DNA from: Pseudomonadota bacterium
GTDB lineage: Bacteria; Pseudomonadota; Alphaproteobacteria; Caulobacterales; Caulobacteraceae
NCBI GenBank assembly: GCA_023386645.1
Contig: JAEWJI010000007.1
Span: 5,322-69,321 of the forward strand
Reading direction: 5' to 3'
Length of the DNA: 64,000 nt
Below the pieces are notes generated by a model. That model searched no databases and had not been told where the DNA came from. It saw only the letters and a list, made by a program, of their open reading frames with translations. Shown piece by piece: positions 16,578-27,160 of this stretch. The translations under genes and the position numbers were made by a program. How positions within the stretch are numbered: the stretch's first letter is position 1; each line of letters begins with the position of its first letter.

Positions 16578-16590
16578 TCGCCGAAACTAT

Positions 16591-16615
16591 CCTCCCCATC
16601 TTGCGGATGGGGAGG
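16591..16615. terminator. Hairpin between convergent genes
   Basis: CCTCCCCATC (16591-16600) pairs with GATGGGGAGG (16606-16615) around TTGCG, between the convergent DUF2939 and DUF885 genes. It is the core of the palindromic repeat family and a likely two-way terminator. Confidence 0.6.
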
Positions 16616-16631
16616 AGAAGCGTCGGTCTCC

Positions 16632-18416
16632 CTACCGCACCTGCCCCGCGATCCACGCATCCATCCGCTGGTCGAGCAGGTCGAGCGGCAACGGCCCGTC
16701 GACAAGCAGGGCGTCGTGGAAGTCGCGCACATTGAACCGCTCCCCCAGCGCCTGTTCCGCCCGCGTGCGGATGGCGCGGAGCCGGATCTCGCCGATCTTG
16801 TAGGCCAGGGCCTGGCCCGGCCATCCGATGTAGCGCTGCAGCTCGGTCTCGATATTGTGGGGCGCGAGCGCGGAATTCTCGGCGAAGCAGGCGCGGGCCT
16901 GTTCGACCGTCCAGCCCATCCAGTGCATGCCGGTGTCCGCGACCAGCCGGCAGGCCCGCCACATCTCGTAAGACAGCCGCCCGAACCGCTCCTCGGGCGT
17001 GCGATAGAAGCCCATCTCCTCGCCCAGGAACTCGGCGTACAGGCCCCAGCCCTCGCTGAAGGCGGTCACGTCGACGCTGCGCCGGAAATAGGGGCCGGCC
17101 TCCGCCTCCTGCTGGAGCGCGATCTGCAGGTGGTGGCCCGGAACCGCCTCGTGCAGGGTCAGGGCCGGCAGTTCGTACAGCGGCCGCTGGTTCAACTTCG
17201 AGGTGTTGACGATGTAGCCGCCGGGAACTCCCTCGGCGAGCGAGCCCGAGAAGTAGCGGCCGGTCGTGTAGGTGGCCTCGATCTCGGCCGGCACCGGCCG
17301 CACGTCGTAGGGCAGGCGCGGGAGGGTTCGGAACAGGGCCGGCAGGCCGCCATCGGCCCGCTTGGCCATCTCCGAGGCCTTCTCCAGCAGGTCCTCGCGC
17401 GACTGGGCGTAGAAGCGAGGGTCGGTGCGCAGGTGGTTCAGGAAGCCGGCGAAGTCGCCCGTCCAGCCGGCGGCGCGCATCTCGGCATCCATCCGCGCGC
17501 GGATGCGGGCGACCTCCTGAAGACCCAGCTGATGGATCTGGTCCGGTGTCAGGTCTGTGGTCGTGTAGCTGCGGGCCTGGAAGGCGTAGTACTCGCGCCC
17601 GCCGGGCCGCGAGCCGATGCCGACGGCCGGCAGGGCGGCGGGCAGGTATTCGTCCTCCGCGAACCTCAGCCAGGCCTGGCGGCGCGGCGCGATCTGGTCG
17701 GTCACGATGGCGGCGGCGCGGGCCCGATAGCGGGCCTGGTCAGCCTCGGGAATGCTGTCGGGCAGCTCGGCGAAGGGCTTCAGCAGGGGGTCGGTGTCGG
17801 CCGTGAAGGCGACCTCGTTACGCAGCGAGGCCAGGAAGCTCTCGACCACCGAACGCGGCTGGGTGAAGCCGGTCTCCAGCCCCCGGCGGGCATTGGCCAG
17901 GCTGTCGTCATAGACCTGGGCCATGCCCTCCAGCCGCGCCAGCCAGGCGTCGGCGTCGGCGGCCGTCGCGATGCGCGTATTGCCGGCCAGATAGAGCGCC
18001 AACTGGCCGACCCCGCCCTCGGAATCGAAGGCCAGCCGTCCGCTGTCGAAGGCGATCGACTGGATTGACCGCTCCAGCACCCAGATCAGGAAGTCGCGGT
18101 TCAGCCGGTCGTCCGACGACAGCCCCTCGACCGGCACGGCGCGGGCGCGGGCGAGGAATGCCTCCAGCGGGGCCTGGCGCGCCGCCTCGGCCGCCCAAGA
18201 GATGTCCGGCAGCCGCGCCTTGGCCGCCTGATCCCCCTCGAACCCCGCCGAGACCGGATCGTTCGCCCGCAGGAAGGCTTCGTAGTCGGCCAGCAAGGCC
18301 GCCAGCGCCGGATTAGAGGCGGGCGCTTCGGCCTGGGGCGGCGCCGGCTGGGCGACCACCGGCAAGGCAGTCGAGGCGAGCAGGCAGGCGACGAGGCCCG
18401 TGGCGACGCGGATCAT
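16632..18416 (-). CDS. DUF885 family protein (Sec-exported, metallopeptidase-like)
   Basis: 594 residues starting MIRVATGLVACLLASTALPVVAQ, a Sec signal peptide. The body carries the DUF885 motif HEAVPGHHLQIALQQE, then SEGWGLYAEFLGEEMG and GWPGQALAYKIGEIRLRAIR. It is a predicted periplasmic metallopeptidase and a paralogue of the Tat-exported protein at 9506-11332. The two are of nearly equal length but use different export routes. No operon partner is seen. Confidence 0.88.
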   Translation of the reverse strand: MIRVATGLVACLLASTALPVVAQPAPPQAEAPASNPALAALLADYEAFLRANDPVSAGFEGDQAAKARLPDISWAAEAARQAPLEAFLARARAVPVEGLSSDDRLNRDFLIWVLERSIQSIAFDSGRLAFDSEGGVGQLALYLAGNTRIATAADADAWLARLEGMAQVYDDSLANARRGLETGFTQPRSVVESFLASLRNEVAFTADTDPLLKPFAELPDSIPEADQARYRARAAAIVTDQIAPRRQAWLRFAEDEYLPAALPAVGIGSRPGGREYYAFQARSYTTTDLTPDQIHQLGLQEVARIRARMDAEMRAAGWTGDFAGFLNHLRTDPRFYAQSREDLLEKASEMAKRADGGLPALFRTLPRLPYDVRPVPAEIEATYTTGRYFSGSLAEGVPGGYIVNTSKLNQRPLYELPALTLHEAVPGHHLQIALQQEAEAGPYFRRSVDVTAFSEGWGLYAEFLGEEMGFYRTPEERFGRLSYEMWRACRLVADTGMHWMGWTVEQARACFAENSALAPHNIETELQRYIGWPGQALAYKIGEIRLRAIRTRAEQALGERFNVRDFHDALLVDGPLPLDLLDQRMDAWIAGQVR

Positions 18417-18488
18417 GGAATCCCTCCCGAGAAGACGGTCGCATGGGGCGGCGCCAGAGCGGTCAGGTCAACCACCGAGCCGCAGCGG

Positions 18489-18602
18489 CCCCTCCACCAT
18501 GCTCCGCATGGTCCCCCTCTCCACTGCGTGGGGAGGACAGGCGCCGGCTTATCCTCCCCATCGCAGATGGGGAGGGGGACCGCCCGAGGGGCGGTGGAGG
18601 GG
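18489..18602. repeat. Full-length palindromic repeat (type 1) after alaS
   Basis: A 114-base inverted-repeat element: CCCCTCCACC at the left end, hairpin ACCATGCTCCGCATGGT, then CCTCCCCAT/ATGGGGAGG, then hairpin ACCGCCCGAGGGGCGGT and GGAGGGG at the right end. It touches the alaS stop (18604). Full copies also lie at 45371-45478 and 45844-45958. Confidence 0.85.
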
Positions 18603-18603
18603 C

Positions 18604-21270
18604 CTACCCCGCCAGCGCGTCCCTGACCGCCTGCAATCCCGCCTCGGCCTTCGATCCGTCCGGGGCCCCGCCCTGGGCGAAGTCCGGTTTGCCGCCGGCG
18701 CCCTGACCGCCCATAGCCAGCACGGCGGCACGGGCGAGGTCCGCGGCGTTGACGCGGCCGGCGAGGTCGCTGGTCGCGGCCACGGTCACCGCCGCGCGGC
18801 CGTCGGTGACGCCGATCAGGGCGACGACGCCCGAGCCGACCTGCTTCCTGAAGTCCTCGGCCACGCCGCGCAGGCCCTTGCCGTCCACCCCGTCCAGGAC
18901 GCGGGCGATCAGCTTGACCCCGTTGATCTCCTCAGGCGCGGCGTTGGCGGAGCCGCCGCCGCCCAGGGCCAGCTGCTTCTTCAGGTCCGCGACCTGCTTC
19001 TCCAGCTGCCGGACCGAGGCCGTCAGCGCGTCCACGCGGGCGGGCACGTCGGCGGGCTGGACCTTGAAGCCCTGGGCCAGTTTGCGGGCCACCCCGGCCT
19101 GGGCCAGCAGGTATTGCCGCGCCGCCTCGCCGGTCAGGCCCTCGATACGGCGCACGCCCGCCGCGATGCCGGTCTCCGACACGATCTTGAACAGGGCGAT
19201 GTCGCCGGTGCGGGCCACGTGGGTGCCGCCGCACAGTTCCACCGAATAGGGCTTGTCCGCCTCGGTCAGGCTGCGGCCCAGCGTCAGAACCCGCACCTCG
19301 TCGCCGTATTTCTCGCCGAACAGGGCCACGGCGCCGGCCTCGATGGCCTCCTGCGGGGCCATCAGCTTGGTCTCGGCCGGCAGGTTCTGGCGGATGACCG
19401 CGTTCACCTCGTCCTCGATGCGGTTCAGCTCGTCCTCGGTGACCGGGGCGTTGTGGCTGAAGTCGAAGCGCACGCGCTCGGCGTCGACCAGCTGGCCCTT
19501 CTGGGCCACGTGGGGCCCGAGCACGTTCTTGAGCGCCGCGTGCAGCAAGTGGGCGGCGGAGTGGTTGGCGCGGGTGGTCAGGCGGGCGTCGGCGGTGGCT
19601 CGCAGCTGCACCTGGGCGCCGATGCCAAGCGTCCCCGACGTGATCTCCACCTTGTGGGCGTAAAGGTCGCCGCCGGCATGCTTCTGGACGTCCAGCACGG
19701 TCCCGGTCGCCTGCTGGCCCGATGTGTCGGTCCATTCGATCTCGCCGCGATCGCCGGCCTGGCCGCCGCCTTCGCCATAGAAGGGCGTCTGGTCGAACAG
19801 GACCTCGGCGGTCTGACCGGTCTCGACCGCGTCGACCACATGGCCGTCGTGGACAATGGCCAGGACCTCGCCAGTCCCCTCGACCGCGTCATAGCCGGTG
19901 AACATCGTCGGCCCCAGCCGGTCGCGCAGCGCCAGCCATTCGCCGGCGGCGGCGGTCTGGCCCGAGCCCTTCCAGTTGGCCTTGCCGCGCTCGCGCTGCT
20001 CGGCCATGGCGGCCTCAAAACCTTCGACGTCGACGGAGAACCCGCGCCGCCGCGCCTCGTCCTGGGTGAGGTCCAGCGGGAAGCCATAGGTGTCATAGAG
20101 CGAGAACGCCGTCTGGCCGCCGATCACGCCACCTTCGGGCAGGTCGCGCGTGGCGTCTTCCAGCAGCCCCATGCCGCGCCCGAGCGTGGTGCGGAAGCGG
20201 ATCTCCTCCTGCTTCAGCGTGTCCTCCACGAACGGCTGGGCGCGCTTCAGCTCGGGATAGGCGGCGCCCATCTGGTCCACCAGGGTCGGCACAAGCCGGT
20301 GCATCAGGGGATCGGACGCGCCCAGCAGGTGGGCGTGGCGCATGGCGCGGCGCATGATCCGGCGCAGCACATAGCCGCGACCCTCATTGGACGGCGTCAC
20401 CCCGTCGGCGATCAGGAAGGCCGAGCTGCGCAGGTGGTCGGCGATCACCCGGTGGCTGGGGGCCATGTCGCCGTCCGGCGCGGTCGAGGTCGCGTCGGCG
20501 CTAGCCCTGATCAGGGTCTGGAACAGGTCGGTGTCGAACACCGAGTTCTTGCCCTGGAGCACCGAGGCGATCCGCTCCAGACCCATGCCGGTGTCGACCG
20601 AGGGCTTGGGCAGTTTGCGAACAATCTCGTCGTTCTCCTTCTCGAACTGCATGAAGACGTTGTTCCAGATCTCCACGTAGCGATCGCCGTCCTCGTCCGG
20701 TGACCCTGGAGGGCCGCCCGGGACGTGGTCGCCGTAGTCCCAGAAGATCTCGGTGCAGGGGCCGCAGGGCCCGCTGTCGCCCATGGCCCAGAAGTTGTCC
20801 GAGCCCGCGATGCGGATGATCTTGTCGTCGGAGAAGCCCGTGACCTTCTTCCAGATGTCGAAGGCCTCGTCGTCGTCGATATAAACGGTGACCAGCAGGC
20901 GCTTGGGATCCAGGCCGAAGTCGCCGGTAACCAGCTTCCACGCCCGGTCGATGGCGTGTTCCTTGAAATAGTCGCCGAAGGAGAAGTTCCCCAGCATCTC
21001 GAAGAAGGTCAGGTGTCGCGCGGTGTAGCCGACGTTGTCCAGGTCGTTGTGCTTGCCGCCGGCGCGGACGCACTTCTGGGAGCTGACGGCGCGAGGCGAG
21101 GGCGGCCGGGCGGCGCCGGTGAAGTAGTCCTTGAACGGCACCATGCCCGCGTTGACGAACAGCAGGGACGGGTCGTTCTGCGGGACCAGCGGGGCGGAGT
21201 GCACCTTTTCGTGGCCGTCGGCCGCGAAGAAGTCGAGGAAGGTGGACCGGATGTCGTTCAGGCTGGCCAT
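18604..21270 (-). CDS. alaS: Alanyl-tRNA synthetase
   Basis: 888 residues from the ATG at 21270 (MASLNDIRSTFLDFF). It charges tRNA-Ala with alanine in the cytoplasm. The class II aminoacylation core is N-terminal (LLFVNAGMVPFKDYF, then GCGPCTE-type GDSGPCGPCTEIFWDYGD). The editing domain has the zinc motif HSAAH and CGGTHVA. A coiled coil (VRQLEKQVADLKKQLAL) and the DHHA1 C-terminal domain ending GGKPDFAQGG complete it. Length and order match full AlaS. It lies downstream of recA in the same orientation, separated by a small conserved gene. Confidence 0.97.
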   Translation of the reverse strand: MASLNDIRSTFLDFFAADGHEKVHSAPLVPQNDPSLLFVNAGMVPFKDYFTGAARPPSPRAVSSQKCVRAGGKHNDLDNVGYTARHLTFFEMLGNFSFGDYFKEHAIDRAWKLVTGDFGLDPKRLLVTVYIDDDEAFDIWKKVTGFSDDKIIRIAGSDNFWAMGDSGPCGPCTEIFWDYGDHVPGGPPGSPDEDGDRYVEIWNNVFMQFEKENDEIVRKLPKPSVDTGMGLERIASVLQGKNSVFDTDLFQTLIRASADATSTAPDGDMAPSHRVIADHLRSSAFLIADGVTPSNEGRGYVLRRIMRRAMRHAHLLGASDPLMHRLVPTLVDQMGAAYPELKRAQPFVEDTLKQEEIRFRTTLGRGMGLLEDATRDLPEGGVIGGQTAFSLYDTYGFPLDLTQDEARRRGFSVDVEGFEAAMAEQRERGKANWKGSGQTAAAGEWLALRDRLGPTMFTGYDAVEGTGEVLAIVHDGHVVDAVETGQTAEVLFDQTPFYGEGGGQAGDRGEIEWTDTSGQQATGTVLDVQKHAGGDLYAHKVEITSGTLGIGAQVQLRATADARLTTRANHSAAHLLHAALKNVLGPHVAQKGQLVDAERVRFDFSHNAPVTEDELNRIEDEVNAVIRQNLPAETKLMAPQEAIEAGAVALFGEKYGDEVRVLTLGRSLTEADKPYSVELCGGTHVARTGDIALFKIVSETGIAAGVRRIEGLTGEAARQYLLAQAGVARKLAQGFKVQPADVPARVDALTASVRQLEKQVADLKKQLALGGGGSANAAPEEINGVKLIARVLDGVDGKGLRGVAEDFRKQVGSGVVALIGVTDGRAAVTVAATSDLAGRVNAADLARAAVLAMGGQGAGGKPDFAQGGAPDGSKAEAGLQAVRDALAG

Positions 21271-21368
21271 GGCGGTGCGTTCGTCGGCGAGAGGCGGGGA
21301 GGGACGCCTCATATAGGGAAATGCCGCCGGTGGCATCACCCGGATGTGATCGGGCCGCGCGCGTGCGT

Positions 21369-21433
21369 CACCTCCCCACGAGCAGAGCGAGCGGGGAGGT
21401 GATCGGCGGCGATCCGTCGACGAGACGGAGGGG
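21369..21433. repeat. Palindromic repeat (short type 1 variant) upstream of alaS
   Basis: CACCTCCCC (21369-21377) pairs with GGGGAGGTG (21393-21401). A second half follows with CCGTCGACGAGACGG and ends in AGGGG just before the stop of the small gene at 21436. No protein is encoded here. Confidence 0.6.
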
Positions 21434-21435
21434 CT

Positions 21436-21630
21436 CTAGTCTTCCTCCACCTCGTCCACCGCGGCGTCGTCTTCGGACAGCAGGGCGTCGAGGGCGTCGA
21501 TGATGGCGTCGAGCTGGTCGGGGGTGGCCTCGACGGTGAGGGAGCCGCCGCCGTCCCCTTCGACGGAGATGAGGTAGCCGTTCTCGGTTTCCGACAGGCT
21601 GAACTGGCTAAGGGCTTGGACGTCGGCCAT
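21436..21630 (-). CDS. Small acidic protein of unknown function
   Basis: 64 residues starting MADVQALSQFSLSETENGYLISVEGDGGG, with two beta-rich stretches and a helix (TPDQLDAIIDALDALLSED) and an acidic tail EVEED. It has no signal peptide. It lies between recA and alaS on the same strand, with GGAG upstream of the ATG. It is a plausible cytosolic gene; I do not recognise the family. Confidence 0.6.
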   Translation of the reverse strand: MADVQALSQFSLSETENGYLISVEGDGGGSLTVEATPDQLDAIIDALDALLSEDDAAVDEVEED

Positions 21631-21863
21631 GGGGAGGCTCCGGCTTGAGGGACTTTAGACCTCCTCAACCGCCGACCCGTGCATCGGGCTCCCGGGTCCA
21701 AAAGAAAAAGCCGCCCGGCGGCGAGGCCGGGCGGCGTCCCCGGCCCGGCCCGCGCGGGGTCGGATGGCGGGTCGCGCGGACCCGGCCGGGGAAGGGTGTT
21801 GGACGGTCGGGAGTTGGACTGTCCAACAGTCCAACTTGTCCAAACGTCAGAGCAGGACCGGGA

Positions 21864-22997
<1,134 letters not shown>

Positions 22998-23114
22998 GGA
23001 CCCGCTCCCAGTGACGGGACTATGTGCACGGTTTGTTCCGGTTGCCAATATGTTCTTTTTTGGCGGCGTTGGGGGATGCGACCGATTTTGACGTGAGCCG
23101 TATCGGCGAGCGGG

Positions 23115-25004
23115 TCAGGTCGGGCCGCCGGCCGCGGGCGGCGGAGCAGGCTCTGCGACGCGAGCGTAGAGCGACACTCCACAGGCGAGCGCCAGGCTGA
23201 GGGTGGCGGCGATCGCCATCGCCCGCGGGCGGCCTTGGGGCGCCAGTGGCCGTGCGAGGCTGAGCATCAGGAGCGCGATCAGGGCGAGGACCCCTGGCAG
23301 GTCCATGCCGACGCCGAGGAAGGTCGGGTGGGCGAGGGTGACCAGCCAGCCTCCGCCGAGGATCAGCGCGACGGCCGGGGCGATCAGGGCGGCGGGGCGT
23401 TGCAGGCGGGGATCGACGAAGGCGGCGATGGCGGCGGCGAGCGCGGCCAGAAGGCCGATCCAGACGAACAGAAAGGCCGCCCCGGGCGCGGCGCCCTGGG
23501 CCACAGCGCCGACTAGCAGGATCAGGGCGATCAGGCCCAGCCAGCCGCCCCAGGCTGAGCGGGGCGCCGAGACCCTGAACCCGCCGAGCGCCAAGGCGAT
23601 CACGGCCGCGCCGAGGATCACCGGGCTGAAGCGGCCAAGACCGAGGGCCAGCAGGGCCGCCGCGGCCGTCACGCCGGCGAGGACGCGCCGCCCGGCTGCC
23701 TCGCGCCCGCCGAGCAGGAGCAGGGCCGCGGCCAGGACCGCCAGCGCCGCGCCCGCCTCCATCCAAGGCAGGCGGCGCAACAGGGTGTAGTAGGCCTCGG
23801 GCGAGAAGCCCCGGCCGGCCACGGGCCCGGCCAGCACGCGAATGGCCTGAGTCAGAACCAGGCCCAGGGCGACGAACCACAGGCCCGACAGGACGCCGCG
23901 CCCCACATCGGCGGCTTCGAGCCGCCCCGCCCGCCGCACGCGCCAGGCCGCCACGCCCGCCAGCGCGACCGCGCCGAGCCACAGGCCCCAGCCCCAGGCA
24001 GGCGGGTGGCCGACGATCACACGGCCGAACAGGTCGGCATAGACCTTGTCCTCCTCTGGCCCCGGCAGGGTCCGCGCCCGCAGCAGGGCGTCGGTCGCCT
24101 CAAGCGCCTGGGAGCCCAGATGCTGGAGCGCGCCCTGATCGAGCGCGCCGGGCGTGGAGGCGGGGGAGTGATACTGGGCCGGCCGGCCGATGAAGGCGAG
24201 GTTCAGCCCTTGCAATCCCCGGTCCCGGGCCACGGTGAAATCGGTGCCGTTGGGCATCAACGCATAGACGAAGACGGCCAGGGCGTTGGACGTCACGCCG
24301 CCGTCGGCTCTCAGGCCCGCGCGGGCGAACAGGTCGATGGTCGGAGTGTTGCCGCGCCCGGTCTCGAACATCATGGCCCGGCCGCCGCCGCCGCGCGCCT
24401 CCAGGTTGACCACGGCGCCGATCCGGTCGCGAAGGGGATGGCCGCCGAAAAAGACCCGCGCGCCGTCCAGGCCCAGCTCCTCGGCGTCGGTGATCAGCAC
24501 GACCAGGTCGCGCTCCGCCCCGCCGCGCGCCTTCAAGGCCCGCACCGCCTCAAGAATGGAGGCGACGCCGGCCGCGTCGTCGGCGGCGCCGGGCGAATCC
24601 CAGGCGCTGTCGTAATGGGCCATGATCAGCACGGCGGGCTGGGCTCGGTCACGGCCGGGCAGGACGCCAACCAGGTTCTGCACGCCGACGCCCGGCGGCA
24701 CGGGCGCCCCGCTCCAGCGGCCCAATCGTTCGACCGAGCCGGGCGACAGGGGGCCTGTCTGGACCTCGGGCGAAAGTCCCAGGGCCGTCATCCGGGCCCT
24801 CAGGTGGTCCCGCACCCGCGCATGATCGGCCGAGCCGACCGGGTGCGGCCGCTCGCCCATGACACCAACGTCGGCCATGGCTCGCCCGGCGGAGAAGGCG
24901 GTCGCCGGCGCATCCGGCCCTCGTGGCGATGGGACCTGCAAGGCCCAGACGCCCAGCAACAGGGCCAGCAACAGCGACCCGATCAACAGCCCGATGCGCG
25001 CCAT
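23115..25004 (-). CDS. M28 family zinc peptidase with C-terminal membrane domain
   Basis: 629 residues. An N-terminal hydrophobic signal/anchor (LLIGSLLLALLLGVWAL) is followed by an M28 aminopeptidase-type domain: AHYDSAWDSPGAADDAAG (His, Asp ligands), ITDAEELGLDGA (Glu pair) and VVNLEARG. From about residue 330 onward there are around eight hydrophobic helices, giving the layout of the ER/vacuolar M28 membrane peptidases and their bacterial counterparts. The catalytic domain should face the periplasm. Substrate unknown. Genes on both sides are transcribed independently. Confidence 0.85.
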   Translation of the reverse strand: MARIGLLIGSLLLALLLGVWALQVPSPRGPDAPATAFSAGRAMADVGVMGERPHPVGSADHARVRDHLRARMTALGLSPEVQTGPLSPGSVERLGRWSGAPVPPGVGVQNLVGVLPGRDRAQPAVLIMAHYDSAWDSPGAADDAAGVASILEAVRALKARGGAERDLVVLITDAEELGLDGARVFFGGHPLRDRIGAVVNLEARGGGGRAMMFETGRGNTPTIDLFARAGLRADGGVTSNALAVFVYALMPNGTDFTVARDRGLQGLNLAFIGRPAQYHSPASTPGALDQGALQHLGSQALEATDALLRARTLPGPEEDKVYADLFGRVIVGHPPAWGWGLWLGAVALAGVAAWRVRRAGRLEAADVGRGVLSGLWFVALGLVLTQAIRVLAGPVAGRGFSPEAYYTLLRRLPWMEAGAALAVLAAALLLLGGREAAGRRVLAGVTAAAALLALGLGRFSPVILGAAVIALALGGFRVSAPRSAWGGWLGLIALILLVGAVAQGAAPGAAFLFVWIGLLAALAAAIAAFVDPRLQRPAALIAPAVALILGGGWLVTLAHPTFLGVGMDLPGVLALIALLMLSLARPLAPQGRPRAMAIAATLSLALACGVSLYARVAEPAPPPAAGGPT

Positions 25005-25221
25005 GACGATCCTCCCCGATCCCGATCACCGTATTGCCAAGCCGCCCCGGACGGAAGAGTCCGAGCAGCGGGCTGTCAGGGCCGGCTGGGAGGCGAAGCG
25101 GCAAGAAACATTTGTGCAACAGGGCGTGAATAAAGGGAAATCCGCGCTTCTGCCGCCTTGTCGGCGAGGGTGACCCGTGGTGTGTGAACCCTGCTTCATT
25201 GCGAAGCGCGGGGGGATTTCC

Positions 25222-26016
25222 ATGAAGACGTTGCTGAGCGCCCTGGCGGGCGTCCTGATGCTTGTGCTCGCGAATACGGCGAGCGCGGCCCCGGTGACCT
25301 GGTATCTCACCGCCACTCTGAACGACGGGGGAACGGCTAGCGGATCCTACGTCTACGATGCGGCCAGCAACACTTACTCGAACTTCAACATCGTCTCGAC
25401 AACGGGAACGCAGCGCAACGGCGATGTCTACACTGTTGGCGGCTATCCTTATAATAGCGCCTCATTCTTTCTGGCGAAGAACGCCGGTGAATCAGCGGGC
25501 ATCTATTTCTATTTGGTCGGACCGATGTCGGGTGCTGGCGGCACTATCCTTCTCTCGGGAGGCCAGGAGTGGGATTGCGCTACCCCGAATTGCGGCACAG
25601 GAACGAACGCTCGCACCATGACGAGCGGCTCGATCACGACGACGGCTCCCCCCGCTCCGCCCGCCATCACCAGCCTTTCGCCCTCGACGGGGCCAAGCCC
25701 GGGCGGATATCCGGTGGTCATCACCGGAACGGATTTCACGGGCGCCACGGCGGTGACTTTCGGCGGGACGGCGGCCGCCTCGTTCACGGTGAACAGCGAC
25801 ACCCAGATCACCGCTGTCGCGCCAGCGGGTGCGGTTGGTCCGGTGGATGTGGCCGTGACCACTCCGGATGGGACCAGCGCCAACACCGCCGCGGATGATT
25901 TCACCTACACCGTCCCGGCCGTTCCGACCCTGACGGAATGGGCGATGATCCTGTTCGGCTCGCTGTTGGCGGGCGGTGCGGCGATGATGGCCCGTCGGCG
26001 ACGCGCGATCGTCTGA
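25222..26016 (+). CDS. TIG-domain surface protein with IPTL-CTERM sorting signal
   Basis: 264 residues from the ATG at 25222, with GGGGGA upstream. Signal peptide MKTLLSALAGVLMLVLANTASA. Residues 20-130 resemble N-terminal domains of PEP-CTERM-type proteins (VTWYLTATLNDGGTASGSYVYDAASN...). An IPT/TIG domain follows at about residues 145-230 (ITSLSPSTGPSPGGYPVVITG). The C-terminus is VPTLTEWAMILFGSLLAGGA and RRRR: motif, membrane helix and basic end of the IPTL-CTERM signal. It is predicted to be processed by an exosortase-type enzyme (XrtH is the one linked to IPTL-CTERM); none is in this window. Confidence 0.85.
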   Translation: MKTLLSALAGVLMLVLANTASAAPVTWYLTATLNDGGTASGSYVYDAASNTYSNFNIVSTTGTQRNGDVYTVGGYPYNSASFFLAKNAGESAGIYFYLVGPMSGAGGTILLSGGQEWDCATPNCGTGTNARTMTSGSITTTAPPAPPAITSLSPSTGPSPGGYPVVITGTDFTGATAVTFGGTAAASFTVNSDTQITAVAPAGAVGPVDVAVTTPDGTSANTAADDFTYTVPAVPTLTEWAMILFGSLLAGGAAMMARRRRAIV

Positions 26017-26127
26017 GCGCGACGCGGCCCGGTCGCGACCCAAAGACGCAGCACAGGCGCTGATGTTCTTAGACCTTGCACCGACCGCCGATAGGTGCCC
26101 TTGTCCGTCCCGCTCAGGGGATGCGCG

Positions 26128-26334
26128 ATGAAAGACTGGACCACCCGCAAGGCGGCCGAGCTGACGTGCCCGAACGGCGACTGTCGCGCGCGTTATACGG
26201 TGACCGAGGTCAAGCTGCCGCAGCCCGAGGAAGACTACGCCCTGTGCTGGTCCTGCGGGGTCGAGATGGCGCGCTGGTCCGGCTCGATCATGCCTCTGTT
26301 CCGCGCCGTGCCGAGCTACAAGCCGCCGCAGTGA
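26128..26334 (+). CDS. Small zinc-ribbon-like protein
   Basis: 68 residues starting MKDWTTRKAAELTCPNGDCRARYTV. It contains two cysteine pairs, CPNGDC and CWSC, spaced like a zinc ribbon. The ATG at 26128 follows CAGGGG; the alternative start at 26095 is less likely. It has no signal peptide. The function is unknown; it may bind zinc and nucleic acid. It is convergent with the CheR gene. Confidence 0.6.
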   Translation: MKDWTTRKAAELTCPNGDCRARYTVTEVKLPQPEEDYALCWSCGVEMARWSGSIMPLFRAVPSYKPPQ

Positions 26335-26344
26335 CGCAACGACC

Positions 26345-27160
26345 CTATGCGGCCCGTCGGATCGCGGCGGGGGCCTTGACGTAAAGGCCTTCACGGCCGC
26401 CGACGGGGCTGAAGGCGACGGTGTCGGCTTCCAGCCTTTCGTCGGGTCCGAGCACCAGGCAGCCGTCGTCGACCAGCCGCCGCTCCAGCGCCTCGACCAC
26501 CCGGCCGCGTCGGGTCGGGTCCATGTCCTTGAGCACATGGCGGCAGAAGATGATGTCGAACCGCCCCGCGCCCTCGGCCTCGTCCAGCAGGTTGGCGCGA
26601 TAGAAACGCACGGCGGCCTTCAGGTCGGGCTTTGCGACCCAATGGTCCTCGAGCGGCTCGAACCAGCGCAGCATGGTCCGCGCCGACAGACCGCGCTGGA
26701 TCTCGAAACCGGTGTAGGCGCCGAGCTTGGCCCGTTCGATCCCGCGCGCCGACAGGTCGGTGCCGACGATGTCGACGGGGATCGCCGCGTCCAGCGCCGC
26801 CATCGCCACGGAATAGGCCTCCTGTCCCGTCGAGCACCCCGCCGACCAGACGGTCACGGGCGCCGCGCCGCGCGCCCGGGAGACCGCGGGTAGGAGCTCG
26901 TGGGCGAAGACGTCGAAGGGCTTGCGGTCGCGCCGGAACCAGGTCTCGGCGTTGAGCAGGGCCTCGATGACGGCCCAGCCGAGCGAGGCGACCGGCTTCT
27001 CCCACAGGCTCGCCAGCATGGCGTCGACGCTGTCGAACCCCTCGCGCCGCGCCACCGGCCCCAGGCGGTGCCTGGCCAGCTGGGCCCGGTCGCGGGTCAG
27101 GCGGAAGCCCGCGCGCGAGGCCATCAGGGCCTGCAGCTTCTCGAAATCGCCGTCGGTCAC
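26345..27160 (-). CDS. CheR-type protein-glutamate methyltransferase
   Basis: 271 residues from a GTG at 27160. A CheR N-terminal helical domain (about 1-70) is followed by the SAM-binding domain with WSAGCSTGQEAYSVAM (motif I), VDIVGTDLSARGIERAKLGAYTG (the usual D-x-S acidic position) and FDIIFCRHVLKDMDP. CheR enzymes methylate chemoreceptor glutamates. No receptor genes are nearby, and the gene is translationally coupled to the response regulator (GTGA overlap) and downstream of chpT, so it may modify a signalling protein other than a classical MCP. Confidence 0.85.
   Translation of the reverse strand: MTDGDFEKLQALMASRAGFRLTRDRAQLARHRLGPVARREGFDSVDAMLASLWEKPVASLGWAVIEALLNAETWFRRDRKPFDVFAHELLPAVSRARGAAPVTVWSAGCSTGQEAYSVAMAALDAAIPVDIVGTDLSARGIERAKLGAYTGFEIQRGLSARTMLRWFEPLEDHWVAKPDLKAAVRFYRANLLDEAEGAGRFDIIFCRHVLKDMDPTRRGRVVEALERRLVDDGCLVLGPDERLEADTVAFSPVGGREGLYVKAPAAIRRAA

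Noticed and set aside
23035..23055. A canonical SOS box before recA
   Set aside because: The two GTTC words are 13 bases apart instead of 7, so they do not fit the known alphaproteobacterial operator.
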